Shown one piece after another: positions 1 to 10,640 of a stretch of DNA of 57,438 nucleotides. Origin of the DNA: Polaromonas sp. (GTDB lineage: Bacteria; Pseudomonadota; Gammaproteobacteria; Burkholderiales; Burkholderiaceae_C); the NCBI GenBank assembly GCA_030655515.1, contig JAURVI010000024.1, positions 1 to 57,438 on the forward strand, read 5' to 3'. The notes beneath the pieces are model-generated. The model saw only the letters and a program-made list of their open reading frames with translations, did not search any database and was not told where the DNA came from. Every line of letters starts with the position of its first letter. Within the stretch, counting starts at the first letter, position 1. Made by a program: the position numbers and the translations under genes.

Positions 1-1
1 G

Positions 2-2380
2 CAATTCTCGATCAACCCGGTCGATGGCCGCATGGTCGTGATCGAGATGAACCCGCGTGTGTCGCGCTCTTCGGCGCTGGCATCCAAGGCGACCGGTTTC
101 CCGATTGCCAAGGTCGCGGCCAAGCTCGCCATCGGCTACACGCTGGACGAATTGCGCAACGACATCACCGGCGGCGCGACGCCGGCGAGTTTTGAGCCCA
201 GCATCGACTACGTGGTCACCAAGATTCCGCGTTTTGCGTTTGAAAAATTCCCGACTGCCGATTCGCGGCTGACGACGCAGATGAAGTCGGTCGGCGAGGT
301 CATGGCCATGGGCCGGACCTTCCAGGAGTCGTTCCAGAAAGCCCTGCGCGGCCTGGAAGTCGGCGTCGACGGCATGAACGAAAAAACCCAGGATCGCGAA
401 GTGCTGGAAAAAGAGCTGGGCGCGCCCGGCCCTGAGCGCATCTGGTATGTGGGCGACGCGTTTGCGATGGGCATGCGCGTTGATGAAGTCTTCGCGCTGA
501 CCAAGATCGACCCCTGGTTTCTGGTGCAGATCGAGCAGATCGTCAAGATCGAGCTGGAGCTTGAAACGACGTCCCTCGACAACATTGACGCGGTGACGCT
601 GCGTGCGTTGAAACAGAAAGGTTTCTCGGACCGGCGTCTGGCCAGGCAGCTCAAGACAACCGACACTGCGATTCGCGAAAAACGCCGCGAACTGGGCGTG
701 CGCCCGGTTTACAAACGTGTGGACACCTGCGCCGCCGAGTTCGCGACCAACACCGCCTACATGTATTCGACCTACGAGGCCGAGGGCAGCGAGTGTGAAG
801 CCGCGCCGACCGGCAACAAAAAGATCATGGTGCTCGGCGGCGGGCCCAACCGCATCGGGCAGGGCATCGAGTTCGACTACTGCTGCGTACACGCCGCGCT
901 GGCCATGCGCGAAGACGGTTACGAGACCATCATGGTCAACTGCAACCCCGAGACCGTCTCGACCGACTACGACACCAGCGACCGCCTGTACTTTGAGCCG
1001 CTGACGCTGGAAGACGTGCTGGAAATCGTCGACAAGGAAAAGCCGCTGGGCGTGATCGTTCAGTACGGCGGCCAGACACCGCTCAAACTCGCGCTGGACC
1101 TGGAGAAAAACGGCGTGCCCATCATCGGCACCTCGCCCGACATGATTGACGCCGCCGAAGACCGTGAGCGTTTCCAGAAGCTGCTGCACGAGCTCAAACT
1201 GCGCCAGCCGCCCAATGCGACGGCCCGCACCGAGCCCGAAGCGCTGGAAAAAGCCGCTGCACTCGGTTACCCGCTGGTGGTGCGCCCGAGTTACGTGCTG
1301 GGCGGCCGCGCCATGGAAATCGTGCATGAGCAGCGCGACCTCGAGCGCTACATGCGCGAAGCGGTCAAGGTCAGCCATGATTCGCCGGTGCTGCTGGACC
1401 GCTTCCTCAACGACGCGATCGAATGCGACGTCGATTGCATCCGTGATCCGGAGGGCGTGACCTTCATCGGTGGCGTGATGGAACACATCGAGCAGGCCGG
1501 CGTGCATAGCGGCGACTCGGCCTGCTCGCTGCCGCCTTACTCCCTGAGTGCCGAGACCGTCACCGAGATCAAGCGCCAGACGGCCGCCATGGCCCAGGCG
1601 CTGAACGTGGTCGGGCTGATGAATGTGCAGTTTGCGATCCAGCACGTCGATGGCAAAGATGTCATTTATGTGCTCGAAGTCAATCCGCGCGCTTCCCGCA
1701 CCGTGCCTTTCGTCAGCAAGGCCACCGGCATCCAGCTTGCCAAGGTCGCTGCGCGCTGCATGGTGGGCCAGTCGCTGGCGTCGCAGGGGATCAGGAACGA
1801 AGTCACGCCACCGTATTTCAGCGTCAAGGAAGCTGTATTTCCGTTTGTCAAGTTTCCCGGCGTGGACACGATTCTTGGCCCCGAGATGAAGTCCACCGGC
1901 GAGGTGATGGGTGTCGGCAAGACCTTTGGCGAGGCGTTTGTCAAGTCGCAGCTCGGTGCCGGCACCAGGCTGCCGACCTCCGGCAGGGTTTTCCTGACGG
2001 TCAAAAACAATGACAAGCCACGTGCCGTGAACGTGGCGCGCGCGCTGGCGGCGCTGAAGTTCGAACTGGTTGCCACCAAAGGCACGGCCGCAGCCATCAC
2101 GGCTGCCGGCATTGCCTGCGGCGTGGTCAACAAGGTCACCGAAGGCCGGCCGCATGTGGTGGACATGATCAAGAACAACGAGATTGCGCTGGTCATCAAC
2201 ACGGTCGAGGAGCGCCGCAATGCGATTGCCGATTCGCGGCAAATCCGCACCTCGGCACTGCTGGCCCGGGTCACGACCTTCACCACGATTGCCGGTGCGG
2301 AAGCGGCGGTGGAAGGCATGAAATACCTGGACAACCTGACGGTTTATTCGATTCAGGAACTTCATGCCCAGTTGGCCTGA
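2..2380 (+). CDS. carB: Carbamoyl-phosphate synthase large subunit, 5'-truncated by window edge
   Basis: Makes carbamoyl phosphate from glutamine-derived ammonia, bicarbonate and two ATP for arginine and pyrimidine synthesis in the cytosol. The frame is open from base 2, so the window starts inside the gene; the visible 792 residues are about the last three quarters of a protein usually near 1,080. Counting from the Met at base 32, one sees the end of the first ATP-grasp domain ([19 protein letters not shown]), the oligomerisation region, the second ATP-grasp domain from about residue 263 ([15 protein letters not shown], and later [12 protein letters not shown] echoing the first motif), and the MGS-like allosteric domain from about residue 650. 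It ends 112 bp before greA on the same strand. carA is expected to the left, outside the window. Confidence 0.97.
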   Translation, partial: QFSINPVDGRMVVIEMNPRVSRSSALASKATGFPIAKVAAKLAIGYTLDELRNDITGGATPASFEPSIDYVVTKIPRFAFEKFPTADSRLTTQMKSVGEVMAMGRTFQESFQKALRGLEVGVDGMNEKTQDREVLEKELGAPGPERIWYVGDAFAMGMRVDEVFALTKIDPWFLVQIEQIVKIELELETTSLDNIDAVTLRALKQKGFSDRRLARQLKTTDTAIREKRRELGVRPVYKRVDTCAAEFATNTAYMYSTYEAEGSECEAAPTGNKKIMVLGGGPNRIGQGIEFDYCCVHAALAMREDGYETIMVNCNPETVSTDYDTSDRLYFEPLTLEDVLEIVDKEKPLGVIVQYGGQTPLKLALDLEKNGVPIIGTSPDMIDAAEDRERFQKLLHELKLRQPPNATARTEPEALEKAAALGYPLVVRPSYVLGGRAMEIVHEQRDLERYMREAVKVSHDSPVLLDRFLNDAIECDVDCIRDPEGVTFIGGVMEHIEQAGVHSGDSACSLPPYSLSAETVTEIKRQTAAMAQALNVVGLMNVQFAIQHVDGKDVIYVLEVNPRASRTVPFVSKATGIQLAKVAARCMVGQSLASQGIRNEVTPPYFSVKEAVFPFVKFPGVDTILGPEMKSTGEVMGVGKTFGEAFVKSQLGAGTRLPTSGRVFLTVKNNDKPRAVNVARALAALKFELVATKGTAAAITAAGIACGVVNKVTEGRPHVVDMIKNNEIALVINTVEERRNAIADSRQIRTSALLARVTTFTTIAGAEAAVEGMKYLDNLTVYSIQELHAQLA

Positions 2381-2444
2381 GGTCGGGATAATTACCGAGC
2401 CGGTGCCGGCGCACTTGCATTAAACTTGAACCAAGACAATCACG

Positions 2445-2468
2445 CCGCCGCCAGGTGACTGGTGGCGG
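2445..2468 (+). promoter_or_regulatory. Stem-loop in the carB-greA gap (terminator or greA leader)
   Basis: A 10-bp stem (CCGCCGCCAG / CTGGTGGCGG, one G-T pair) with a four-base loop GTGA lies between carB and greA, 25 bp before the greA start. It is followed by TTTCGCTTTCG rather than a clean U run. It could be a weak terminator for carAB or part of the greA leader. E. coli greA is known to have an attenuated leader, so control of greA here is possible but unproven. Confidence 0.45.
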
Positions 2469-2492
2469 TTTCGCTTTCGCAGGACTCAAACC

Positions 2493-2969
2493 ATGGCAAC
2501 CCTTCCGATTACCAAACGTGGCGCAGAAAAGCTCAAGGCCGAGCTGCACCAGCTTAAAACCGTGGATCGACCCTGGGTCATCAACTCGATTTCCGAGGCG
2601 CGCGCCCAGGGTGACCTGAGTGAAAATGCCGAATACGACGCCGCCAAGGACCGCCAGGGCTTTATTGAAGGCCGCATCCAGGAAATCGAAGGCAAATTGT
2701 CGGCGGCTCAAATCATCGACCCTTCTACGCTCGACGCCGGTGGCAAGGTCGTTTTTGGCTCGACGATCGAATTGCAGGACGAAGATTCGGGTGACAAGGC
2801 AACCTATCAGATCGTCGGGGAAGACGAGGCCGACATCAAACAGGGCAGGGTCAATATTGGCTCACCGATTGCGCGTGCGCTGATCGGCAAGGATGAGGGC
2901 GACACCGCCGAAGTGCAGACGCCCGGTGGCATCAAACGCTACGAGATTGTGTCTGTCAGCTACATCTGA
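2493..2969 (+). CDS. greA: Transcription elongation factor GreA
   Basis: Binds the secondary channel of RNA polymerase and stimulates cleavage of backtracked transcripts. The 158 residues match the normal length of the family. The N-terminal half is the antiparallel coiled coil; its tip carries [16 protein letters not shown] with the acidic residues D41 and E44 that act in the polymerase active site. The C-terminal half (about 80-158) is the FKBP-like domain with [16 protein letters not shown]. The start follows a GCAGGA ribosome site. carB lies upstream and a DUF4149 membrane gene 17 bp downstream, probably in one transcript. Confidence 0.97.
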   Translation: MATLPITKRGAEKLKAELHQLKTVDRPWVINSISEARAQGDLSENAEYDAAKDRQGFIEGRIQEIEGKLSAAQIIDPSTLDAGGKVVFGSTIELQDEDSGDKATYQIVGEDEADIKQGRVNIGSPIARALIGKDEGDTAEVQTPGGIKRYEIVSVSYI

Positions 2970-2986
2970 GCTGACTTTTCCTCGCT

Positions 2987-3448
2987 ATGAAACAACGCCT
3001 GAGCATTCTGCTGGCGGCTTTGTGGTGGGGCAGTCTGACGGGCCTGGGTTTTGTCGTGGTGCCCATTTTGTTCGCCCACCTGGGCAGTGCCGCCGCGGCC
3101 GGCACCATGGCCGCCAAACTCTTCACGGCGCAAACCTGGCTCAGCATTGGCTGCACCCTGCCATTGCTTCTTGTTTTCAATAAAAAAGACGAACCAGCCA
3201 TTGCCTCGTATGCGCAGGCAGCCATGAAGTTTGTAGTGGCCGGGCTGCTGCTGGCGGTGCTGGTGGAGTTTGGCGTTGCGCCGCGCATCGTCAGCGCCCG
3301 GGCTGACGGCGGCAACCTGAAGCTCTGGCATGGGCTGGGCAGCGTGATGTACCTGGCCCAGTGGCTGTGCGCTCTGGTCACTCTTTGGCGTTTGACCCGG
3401 CCGGCGATGGATGCATCGTCCGCAGGGACGAGCCGCAGCCCAGACTAG
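2987..3448 (+). CDS. DUF4149 family membrane protein
   Basis: A 153-residue inner-membrane protein of unknown function. Four hydrophobic segments are visible (about residues 5-28, 38-60, 70-90 and 108-128) with short loops, followed by a polar tail. The sequence and its position just after greA match the DUF4149 family, which often sits there in Burkholderiales. It starts 17 bp after greA, so co-transcription is likely. Its 3' end overlaps the convergent folD by 4 bp. No catalytic motif is visible, so only the family is named. Confidence 0.8.
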   Translation: MKQRLSILLAALWWGSLTGLGFVVVPILFAHLGSAAAAGTMAAKLFTAQTWLSIGCTLPLLLVFNKKDEPAIASYAQAAMKFVVAGLLLAVLVEFGVAPRIVSARADGGNLKLWHGLGSVMYLAQWLCALVTLWRLTRPAMDASSAGTSRSPD

Positions 3449-4305
3449 CCGCGCTCTGCCGCTTCCAGCGTGTTGACAAGCAGCATGGTGATGGTCATGG
3501 GGCCGACTCCACCGGGCACCGGCGTGATCCAGCCGGCGACTTCCTTGACCGCTGAAAAATCCACGTCGCCGCAGAGTTTGCCTGCGCCGGGCTCGCCGTC
3601 AGGAATGCGGTTCATGCCAACGTCGATCACCACCGCGCCAGGCTTGACCATGTCGGCGGTCAATACATTGCGTTTACCCACTGCCGCCACAATCACGTCG
3701 GCTTGAAGCGTCAGGGCTTTGAGGTTCTGGGTTCCGCTGTGGCAGATCGTCACCGTGGCATTTTTTTGCAGCAGCATCAGCGCCATCGGTTTTCCGACGA
3801 TGTTGCTGCGGCCGATCACCACCGCGTGTTTGCCCTTGAGGTCATAGCCGATGGCTTCCAGCATCTTCATGCAGCCGTAAGGCGTGCAGGGCCAGAAGCC
3901 GGGCTGACCGACCATCAGCGCGCCGGCGCTGGCCACATGAAAACCATCGACATCCTTGGCCGGCGAAATGGTTTCAATCACTTTTTGGGCGTCGATATGG
4001 GCGGGCAGGGGGAGCTGCACCAGGATGCCGTGAATCGCCGGGTCTTTGTTCAGCGCATCGATCCGCGCCAGCAGGTCGGCTTGACGCAGTGTCGCCGGGT
4101 ACTGCTCCAGCACGGAATGCAGGCCGCTGTCCTGGCAGGCCTTGACTTTGTTGCGCACATAGACCTGGCTGGCCGGGTTTTCGCCGACCAGCACCACGGC
4201 CAGGCCGGGGACGATGCCGCGCTCGCGCAGCGCGGCGGCCCGTTTGGCGACCTCGCCACGGAGTTGCTTCGACAGGGCGTTGCCGTCAATGAGTTGTGCG
4301 GTCAT
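3445..4305 (-). CDS. folD: Bifunctional methylenetetrahydrofolate dehydrogenase / methenyltetrahydrofolate cyclohydrolase
   Basis: Interconverts 5,10-methylene-THF, 5,10-methenyl-THF and 10-formyl-THF with NADP, feeding purine and formyl-Met synthesis. The 286 residues are the family's normal length. The substrate site is visible in [13 protein letters not shown] and VQLPLPAH. The NADP-binding fold is marked by [18 protein letters not shown], and the family signature [15 protein letters not shown] is near the C-terminus. It converges on the DUF4149 gene with a 4-bp overlap. Upstream on the same strand is a response-regulator gene, but a strong terminator-like hairpin separates them, so folD probably has its own promoter. 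Confidence 0.96.
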   Translation of the reverse strand: MTAQLIDGNALSKQLRGEVAKRAAALRERGIVPGLAVVLVGENPASQVYVRNKVKACQDSGLHSVLEQYPATLRQADLLARIDALNKDPAIHGILVQLPLPAHIDAQKVIETISPAKDVDGFHVASAGALMVGQPGFWPCTPYGCMKMLEAIGYDLKGKHAVVIGRSNIVGKPMALMLLQKNATVTICHSGTQNLKALTLQADVIVAAVGKRNVLTADMVKPGAVVIDVGMNRIPDGEPGAGKLCGDVDFSAVKEVAGWITPVPGGVGPMTITMLLVNTLEAAERG

Positions 4306-4323
4306 GTTTTCGTTTTTTCAAGT

Positions 4324-4355
4324 AAAAACGCCCGTAAGTTTTTTAACCACGGGCG
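4324..4355 (-). terminator. Rho-independent terminator after the response regulator
   Basis: On the minus strand a 7-bp stem CGCCCGT/ACGGGCG with a 13-base A/T-rich loop is followed directly by TTTTTAC. It lies 50 bp past the response-regulator stop codon and about 20 bp before folD, and would end the sensor-regulator transcript. Confidence 0.7.
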
Positions 4356-4404
4356 CAAGAAGCTATAAAAAGTGTAGCGGATGGTTATTCGGTTCAGCCT
4401 GGGT

Positions 4405-5031
4405 TCAGGCTTTGGGCGCGCTGGAGCCCAGCGCTATCTTGAGCAGGTCGGCCACGGTGTTGGCGTTGAGTTTCTCCATGATGTTGGCGCGGTGCGCTTC
4501 CACCGTCTTGATGCTGATGCCCAGGTCGTCGGCGATCTGCTTGTTCAGGCGGCCGGCGACAATGCGTTCGAGCACCTGCGCTTCGCGCGAGGTGAGCTTG
4601 GCCAGCAAGGCATCGCGGCTGGCCGATTGCTGGTGCTCGCTGAAGACCTCTTTGGCCTGGTCCAGCATGCGTTCGACCAGGCTGACCAGGGCCTCTTCCT
4701 GAAAAGGCTTCTGGATGAAGTCCATGGCGCCTTTTTTCATGGTGTTCACGGCCATGGGCACGTCGCCGTGGCCGGTGATGAAGACGATGGGCAAGGGCGA
4801 TTTGCGCTCGACCAGGCGGTCCTGCAACTCCAGGCCCGTCATGCCAGCCATGCGGATATCGACAATCAGGCAGGCCACCTCGCGCGGGTCGTAGCGGCTC
4901 AGAAAGGTCTCGGCGGAGTCATAACAACGCACCCGGTAGTCCTTGCCCTCCAGCAACCACTGGAGCGAGTCGCGCACGCCCTCGTCGTCATCGACGACAT
5001 ACACGGTACCTTTTTTCGGAATCAAGCTCAT
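4405..5031 (-). CDS. FixJ-type LuxR-family response regulator
   Basis: DNA-binding response regulator of 208 residues. The receiver domain (about 8-125) has the acidic pocket D14-D16, phospho-acceptor D58 (LIVDIRM), T86 and K108 (IQKPF). The LuxR-type helix-turn-helix (about 146-205) shows LTSREAQVLERIVAGR and SIKTVEAHRANIMEKL. This is the FixJ/TtrR/TodT layout. Its gene lies 24 bp downstream of a PAS-containing sensor kinase, so the two form a pair. They diverge from the pyruvate dehydrogenase operon, which is a plausible target, but the regulon cannot be read from sequence. Confidence 0.92.
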   Translation of the reverse strand: MSLIPKKGTVYVVDDDEGVRDSLQWLLEGKDYRVRCYDSAETFLSRYDPREVACLIVDIRMAGMTGLELQDRLVERKSPLPIVFITGHGDVPMAVNTMKKGAMDFIQKPFQEEALVSLVERMLDQAKEVFSEHQQSASRDALLAKLTSREAQVLERIVAGRLNKQIADDLGISIKTVEAHRANIMEKLNANTVADLLKIALGSSAPKA

Positions 5032-5055
5032 GCCAAACCTTTTGCGTAGACGGTC

Positions 5056-7626
5056 TCAGGACCCTGAAATGCCGGTGGGGGCGGCCGGCGCTTGTGGTGC
5101 CGCCGTGGCTGATGCAAGAGGGGGCGTCACAGGAATCCAGAAGGTAAACCGGCACCCCACCACTTCTTTGCTATTGTAGAGGTTCTCGGCCTGCAACCTG
5201 CCCTGGTGGGACTCGACAATGCTGCGGCACAGTTTCAGGCCAATGCCCATGCCTTCAGCCTTGGTGGAGTAGAAGGCTTCGTAGAGTCGGCTCGTTACTT
5301 CGGGCGACAGGCCCTTGCCCGAGTCCAGCACCGAAAACTCGACCACGCTCTGGTTGTCGATGATTTTGGGCGCCACGCGCAGTTCCACGCTGCGGCGGGC
5401 AGTGGGCCGCCGGGCCTGCGCGATCGACTCGGCACCGTTTTTCATCAGGTTGATCAACACCTGCTCGATCAGGATGGGGTCGACCCTCACCGGAGGCAGG
5501 CGCGCCGCGATGTAGTGGCTCAGCCGCACATTGTGGCGGCGCAGCTCGATGTCGGCCAGTTCCATCGCGTTGCTGACCATGGTGGCCACGTCGGCGGAGG
5601 TCCGGTTCGGTTCGCTGCGTTTGACGAAGGAGCGTATGCGCTGGATGATTTGTCCGGCGCGGTGGGCCTGCCTGGCGGTTTTTTCGAGTGCGATGAGCAA
5701 GTCGGCATGGCTGATTTGCTGGCCCTTGATGCGCGAGACCATGCCTTTGCAATAGTTGTTGATGGCCGTCAGCGGCTGGTTCAGCTCGTGCGCGACACTG
5801 GAGGCCATCTCGCCCATCGTGATCAGGTGGCTGGCCGACTGGGCCCGTTCGGCCTGCTGGGCCGCCTGTTCTTCGGCGTGGCGGCGCGGCGTGATGTCGG
5901 TGGCAATGACCATTTGCGCCAGCCGTCCGTCGACCCAGGTCAGGTAGCGCGAGCGGACCTCCAGCCACTTGCCCAGCTCAGGCACAAAAATTTCGGCATT
6001 TTCGGTTTCCGCCGTGGTCAGGGTGTCGGTGGGAAGACCGGCCAGGCCGTCCACCGCATCGAGCGCATCTTCGGTCGGCGTAGCGGGCGGTACCCCGGCC
6101 TGGGCAATCAGGTTCATGTGGCCGGAGACCTCGCCGCCAAACCAGGCGCGGTACAGTTTGTTGGCAAACAAAAGCTCTGCGCTGCCCAGCGGCGCGACCG
6201 ACACCGCCGCATCCAGTCCTTCCAGCACGGTCGTAAAGCGCTCATAAGACGCCGACAGCTCCTCGCGGATACGCTTGGGCTCGGTGATGTCGGTCATCGA
6301 GCTCATCCAGCCGGTCTGCTGGCCGCGCGGGTCAATCAGCGGCGAGACATACATGCGGCCGTCAAAAATGGCGCCGCTTTTACGTTTGACCCGCACTTCA
6401 AAGCCGCCCGGCGTGGAGCGACCGTTCAGCTCGTCGTCCAGCCGGGCCGCCAGGGTTTCGCGGTCCTGGTCGGGCCAGTAGGGAAAGGGCGCGGTGCGGC
6501 CCACCAGCTCGCCCTCGCTCCAGCCCGTCATCTGGCAAAAAGCCGGGTTGACATAGGTGATGCGGCCCTGCAGGTCCAGCGCCCGCATGCCGGTCAGCAT
6601 GGAGTTTTCCATGGCTCGGCGAAAGTTGGTTTCTGTAATCAGCGCTTCCTGCGCCTGTACGCGCCGCCGCGTGTGGCGCCAGGTGCCCAACAGCATCCAT
6701 ACCGTGAGCGCGCTCAAGGCGCTGACGAGCCAGAAAAAGCCGCTGCCCACGACGCCCAGCGAAGCCCGGTAGCCATGGGCCTTGAGCAACAAGCCGTTGC
6801 CGACCGGCGATACCGGTATTTCATACTGCTGTGCATCGTCGAACCAGGGCAGCAGCTTGGCCGCGGTAGCTCTAGCCGGCGGCAGGCTGCCGGCCAGCAG
6901 CTTGCCCTGGTCGTCGGTCAGCGCGACTGCATACTTGGCGGTGACTTCGGTCGGCACGCCAAAGCGCAGCAGGCCGTCGATGGCGTATTCGCCCATGATG
7001 ACGCCATCAAATTTTCCGTGGTCGTCAAGCGGCACCTGCAACTGCAGGCTGGGTGCGTTGTAGCCGGGGTCGTCCTTGACAGTCAGTGGACGCGAGTAAA
7101 CCGGCTGACGCAAATCACGCGCCAGCCCAAAGGTGCTTTCCGTCTCTCCGCGTTTGATCTGTTCGCCGATGGCCTGCATCTGAGATGCGTTGGCGCTCGG
7201 CGAGACATACGAAGACCTGATCCGGCGGCGTGCGTCCACCCAGGTCACGGCCAGCAGTTCCGGATATTGGTTGACCAGGGACTCGGCCTGCGTGATGAAG
7301 TCGTCGGTTTTCACATCCTTGTTCGACACATCGCGGCCCAATCGCATCAGTTGCTCCTGCCGCTCCAGCAGCCGCAGACGCAGCCTTTGCTGGGCGTACT
7401 CCACGTCGCGCTTGACCGCTTGTTGTTCGCGGTCAATTTCTTCAATCCGCAGATAGGCAAAGGCCGCAATCACTGCCGCCAGAAACAGCATGACCGCCAG
7501 CAGCGGCCCGAGCGTGACGAAGCGGTCCTGCCGTGTGGGTGATTGTTTGCGCCACCAGTGGCGCCACCGGGCCAGCGGTGCGGTACCGGTCGGACTGGCG
7601 GAAGGGCTGGGCGTGGGCTGAGTCAT
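5056..7626 (-). CDS. PAS-domain membrane sensor histidine kinase, partner of the FixJ-type regulator
   Basis: An 856-residue membrane kinase. After a basic, Pro/Ser-rich N-terminus, a first membrane helix (about 37-60) is followed by a periplasmic sensing region of some 220 residues and a second helix (about 287-310). Two PAS domains follow: one with ITYVNPAFCQMTGWSEGELVG, and a second beginning SYERFTTVLEGLDAAV. The HisKA box is VAHELNQPLTAINNY with the phospho-His at about H613. The ATPase domain has the N box NLMKNGAESI and G boxes DSGKGLSPEV and GMGIGLKLCRSI. The layout is that of FixL/DctB-like kinases. No haem-PAS signature was identified, so the ligand is unknown. It diverges from aceE with 254 bp between. 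Confidence 0.9.
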   Translation of the reverse strand: MTQPTPSPSASPTGTAPLARWRHWWRKQSPTRQDRFVTLGPLLAVMLFLAAVIAAFAYLRIEEIDREQQAVKRDVEYAQQRLRLRLLERQEQLMRLGRDVSNKDVKTDDFITQAESLVNQYPELLAVTWVDARRRIRSSYVSPSANASQMQAIGEQIKRGETESTFGLARDLRQPVYSRPLTVKDDPGYNAPSLQLQVPLDDHGKFDGVIMGEYAIDGLLRFGVPTEVTAKYAVALTDDQGKLLAGSLPPARATAAKLLPWFDDAQQYEIPVSPVGNGLLLKAHGYRASLGVVGSGFFWLVSALSALTVWMLLGTWRHTRRRVQAQEALITETNFRRAMENSMLTGMRALDLQGRITYVNPAFCQMTGWSEGELVGRTAPFPYWPDQDRETLAARLDDELNGRSTPGGFEVRVKRKSGAIFDGRMYVSPLIDPRGQQTGWMSSMTDITEPKRIREELSASYERFTTVLEGLDAAVSVAPLGSAELLFANKLYRAWFGGEVSGHMNLIAQAGVPPATPTEDALDAVDGLAGLPTDTLTTAETENAEIFVPELGKWLEVRSRYLTWVDGRLAQMVIATDITPRRHAEEQAAQQAERAQSASHLITMGEMASSVAHELNQPLTAINNYCKGMVSRIKGQQISHADLLIALEKTARQAHRAGQIIQRIRSFVKRSEPNRTSADVATMVSNAMELADIELRRHNVRLSHYIAARLPPVRVDPILIEQVLINLMKNGAESIAQARRPTARRSVELRVAPKIIDNQSVVEFSVLDSGKGLSPEVTSRLYEAFYSTKAEGMGIGLKLCRSIVESHQGRLQAENLYNSKEVVGCRFTFWIPVTPPLASATAAPQAPAAPTGISGS

Positions 7627-7880
7627 GGTGGGTCGCCAAGTTTAAGGGAGTTAAGGCTGGACTGGTGGCGCTTCTGCCCGGCCATGTTCTTGTCGGATTG
7701 ACCCGCTTGGGGTTCGAGCGGGTGAGAGCCGAGCCATCGGAAGCTGTGTCGTGATAATTTTTTAATATGAAATTAACAATCATTATTTGAAAATAAACAG
7801 AAATTATGAGAAACTTGAAAAGTGAATCCAAATTGCGTTACAAGGTGATGAGGACGTTAGCTATCGCAGGAGAAAAAACC

Positions 7881-10607
7881 ATGGCTGCAGATCCGGAACA
7901 GGCAGGGATCGACACATTGGGCGCCGCTGCCATCGAAGCCCAGGACAAGGATTTACAGGAAACACGGGAGTGGCTGGATGCCTTGAGCGCCGTCATCGAA
8001 AGTCAAGGCCCGGAGCGCGCCCACTTTCTGCTGGAGCAATTGCTCGAGCATGCGCGCCAGAGCAGCATCGACATGCCGTTTTCCGCGACCACCGGTTATG
8101 TCAACACGCTTGAGTCCGACCAGGAAGAGCGTTGCCCCGGCAACCTGGAAATCGAAGAACGCCTGCGCGCCTACATGCGCTGGAACGCGATGGCCATGGT
8201 CGTGAAGGCGAATCGCCATCACCCGGAAGACGGCGGCGACCTGGGTGGTCACATCAGCTCGTTTGCCTCGCTGGCCACTATGTTCGGCGCCGGCTTCAAC
8301 CATTTCTGGCATGCCGAAAGTGAAAACCACGGCGGCGACTGCCTCTACATCCAGGGCCACAGCTCGCCGGGCGTCTATGCGCGTGCTTTTCTGGAAGGGC
8401 GGCTGACCGAGGAGCAGTTGCTCAACTTCCGCCAGGAAGTCGGTGGCAAGGGGCTGTCGAGCTACCCGCATCCCAAGCTGATGCCCGAGTTCTGGCAGTT
8501 CCCGACCGTGTCCATGGGCCTGGGTCCGCTGATGGGCATTTACCAGGCGCGTTTTCTGAAGTATTTGCACGCGCGCGGCATCGCCAACACCGAAAACCGC
8601 AAGGTCTGGGTGTTCTGCGGCGACGGCGAAATGGACGAAGTTGAAAGTCTGGGCGCCATCGGCGTGGCGGCGCGAGAGAGCCTGGACAACCTGATCTTCG
8701 TGATCAACTGCAACCTGCAGCGCCTGGACGGCCCGGTGCGCGGCAACGGCAAGATCATCCAGGAGCTCGAAGGCGAGTTCCGCGGCGCCGGCTGGAACGT
8801 CATCAAGCTGATCTGGGGCAGCTACTGGGATCCACTGCTGGCGCGCGACAAGGACGGCGCGCTGCGCAAGGTCATGATGGACACGCTCGACGGCGACTAC
8901 CAGGCCATGAAGGCCAACGACGGTGCCTACGTGCGCAAGCATTTCTTCGGCAAGGACCCGCGCACGCTGGAGATGGTCGCCAAGATGAGCGACGACGACA
9001 TCTGGCGCCTGCAGCGCGGCGGCCACGACCCGCAAAAAGTTTATGCGGCTTACCACGCGGCCGTGCATCACAAGGGTCAGCCGACGGTGCTTTTGATCAA
9101 GACCGTCAAGGGCTTTGGCATGGGCAAAAGCGGTGAAGGCAAAAACACCGCGCACCAGATCAAAAAGCTGACCGACGCGGACATCCTGGCTTTTCGCGAC
9201 CGTTTCAATATCCCGATTCCCGACTCACGGATTGCCGAGGTTCCGTTTTACAAGCCGGACGACGACACCCCGGAGATGAAGTACCTGCACGAGCGGCGCA
9301 AGGCACTGGGCGGCTATTTGCCGCACCGCCGCGTCAAGGCCGACGAGCAGCTCACCGTGCCCGCGCTGGAGACCTTCAAGCCGGTGCTGGAGCCGACCGC
9401 GGAAGGGCGCGAGATTTCGACCACCCAGGCCTATGTGCGTTTTTTGACGACCTTGCTGCGCGACAAGGTGATCGGCCCGCGCATCGTGCCGATTCTGGTG
9501 GACGAGGCCCGCACCTTCGGCATGGAAGGCCTGTTCCGGCAGATCGGCATCTACAACCCGCAAGGCCAGCTCTACACGCCGCAGGACCGCGAGCAGGTAA
9601 GCTACTACAAGGAAGACAAGGCCGGCCAGATCCTGCAGGAAGGCATCAACGAGGCCGGCGGCATGGCCAGTTGGATCGCGGCTGCCACGTCGTACTCGAC
9701 AAACAACCGCATCATGATCCCGTTTTACATCTACTACTCGATGTTCGGCCTGCAGCGTGTCGGCGATTTGTGCTGGGCCGCGGGCGACATGCAGGCGCGC
9801 GGCTTCCTGCTGGGCGGCACCTCGGGCCGCACCACCCTGAACGGTGAAGGCCTGCAGCACGAAGACGGGCACAGTCACATCATGGCCAGCACCATTCCCA
9901 ATTGCGTCAGCTACGACCCGACCTTTGCGCACGAAATCGCGGTCATCCTGCACCACGGCCTCCAGCGCATGGTCGAAAAGCAGGACAACATTTATTTTTA
10001 CATCACCTTGCTCAATGAAAACTATGCGATGCCGGGCCTGGTGGCCGGCACCGAAGAGCAGATCATCAAGGGCATGTACCTGTGCAAGGAAGGACAAAAA
10101 CTAACGCCGCGCGTGCAATTGCTGGGCTCGGGCACCATCCTGCGCGAGTCCATCGCTGCGCAGGAATTGCTGGAAAAAGACTGGGGCGTGGGGGCCAACG
10201 TCTGGAGCTGTCCGAGCTTTAACGAACTGACGCGCGAAGGCCAGGACTGCGAGCGCCACAACCTGCTGCACCCGCTGGAGGCGCCGCGCCTGTCCTTTGT
10301 CAGCCAGCAACTGGAAAAACACGCCGGGCCGGTGGTCGCCTCGACCGACTACATGAAAGCCTATGCCGAGCAGATCCGCCCCTTCCTTCCCAAGGGCCGC
10401 ACCTACAAGGTGCTGGGCACCGACGGTTTTGGCCGCAGCGATTTCCGCTACAAGCTGCGCGAACACTTTGAGGTGAACCGTCACTACATCGTCGTCGCTG
10501 CGCTGAAGGCGCTGAGTGAAGAGGGCACGGTGCCGGTGACTCAGGTCGCCGAGGCGATTAAAAAATATGGCATCCATGCCGGCAAAATCAACCCGCTTTA
10601 TGCATGA
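7881..10607 (+). CDS. aceE: Pyruvate dehydrogenase E1 component, homodimeric type
   Basis: Thiamine-diphosphate enzyme that decarboxylates pyruvate and acetylates the lipoyl arm of AceF. I chose the ATG at 7881, which follows GCAGGAGAAAAAACC, over an in-frame ATG at 7806; this gives 908 residues starting MAADPEQ, close to the family norm. The TPP motif begins GDGEMDEVESLGA and continues to the usual Asn (INCNLQRLDG). The conserved central part has EGLFRQIGIY and the C-terminal part GTDGFGRSD. It leads the aceE-aceF-lpdA operon. The upstream gap is A/T-rich near 7750-7800 and probably holds the promoter, facing away from the sensor kinase. Confidence 0.97.
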   Translation: MAADPEQAGIDTLGAAAIEAQDKDLQETREWLDALSAVIESQGPERAHFLLEQLLEHARQSSIDMPFSATTGYVNTLESDQEERCPGNLEIEERLRAYMRWNAMAMVVKANRHHPEDGGDLGGHISSFASLATMFGAGFNHFWHAESENHGGDCLYIQGHSSPGVYARAFLEGRLTEEQLLNFRQEVGGKGLSSYPHPKLMPEFWQFPTVSMGLGPLMGIYQARFLKYLHARGIANTENRKVWVFCGDGEMDEVESLGAIGVAARESLDNLIFVINCNLQRLDGPVRGNGKIIQELEGEFRGAGWNVIKLIWGSYWDPLLARDKDGALRKVMMDTLDGDYQAMKANDGAYVRKHFFGKDPRTLEMVAKMSDDDIWRLQRGGHDPQKVYAAYHAAVHHKGQPTVLLIKTVKGFGMGKSGEGKNTAHQIKKLTDADILAFRDRFNIPIPDSRIAEVPFYKPDDDTPEMKYLHERRKALGGYLPHRRVKADEQLTVPALETFKPVLEPTAEGREISTTQAYVRFLTTLLRDKVIGPRIVPILVDEARTFGMEGLFRQIGIYNPQGQLYTPQDREQVSYYKEDKAGQILQEGINEAGGMASWIAAATSYSTNNRIMIPFYIYYSMFGLQRVGDLCWAAGDMQARGFLLGGTSGRTTLNGEGLQHEDGHSHIMASTIPNCVSYDPTFAHEIAVILHHGLQRMVEKQDNIYFYITLLNENYAMPGLVAGTEEQIIKGMYLCKEGQKLTPRVQLLGSGTILRESIAAQELLEKDWGVGANVWSCPSFNELTREGQDCERHNLLHPLEAPRLSFVSQQLEKHAGPVVASTDYMKAYAEQIRPFLPKGRTYKVLGTDGFGRSDFRYKLREHFEVNRHYIVVAALKALSEEGTVPVTQVAEAIKKYGIHAGKINPLYA

Positions 10608-10640
10608 CCTCAACACCCGGAACGAATTGGAGACAAGAGC

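Noticed and set aside
5206..7542. Long plus-strand open frame (778 codons) opposite the sensor kinase
   Set aside because: It is an antisense shadow in GC-rich DNA; it has no domain match, while the minus strand encodes a complete histidine kinase.
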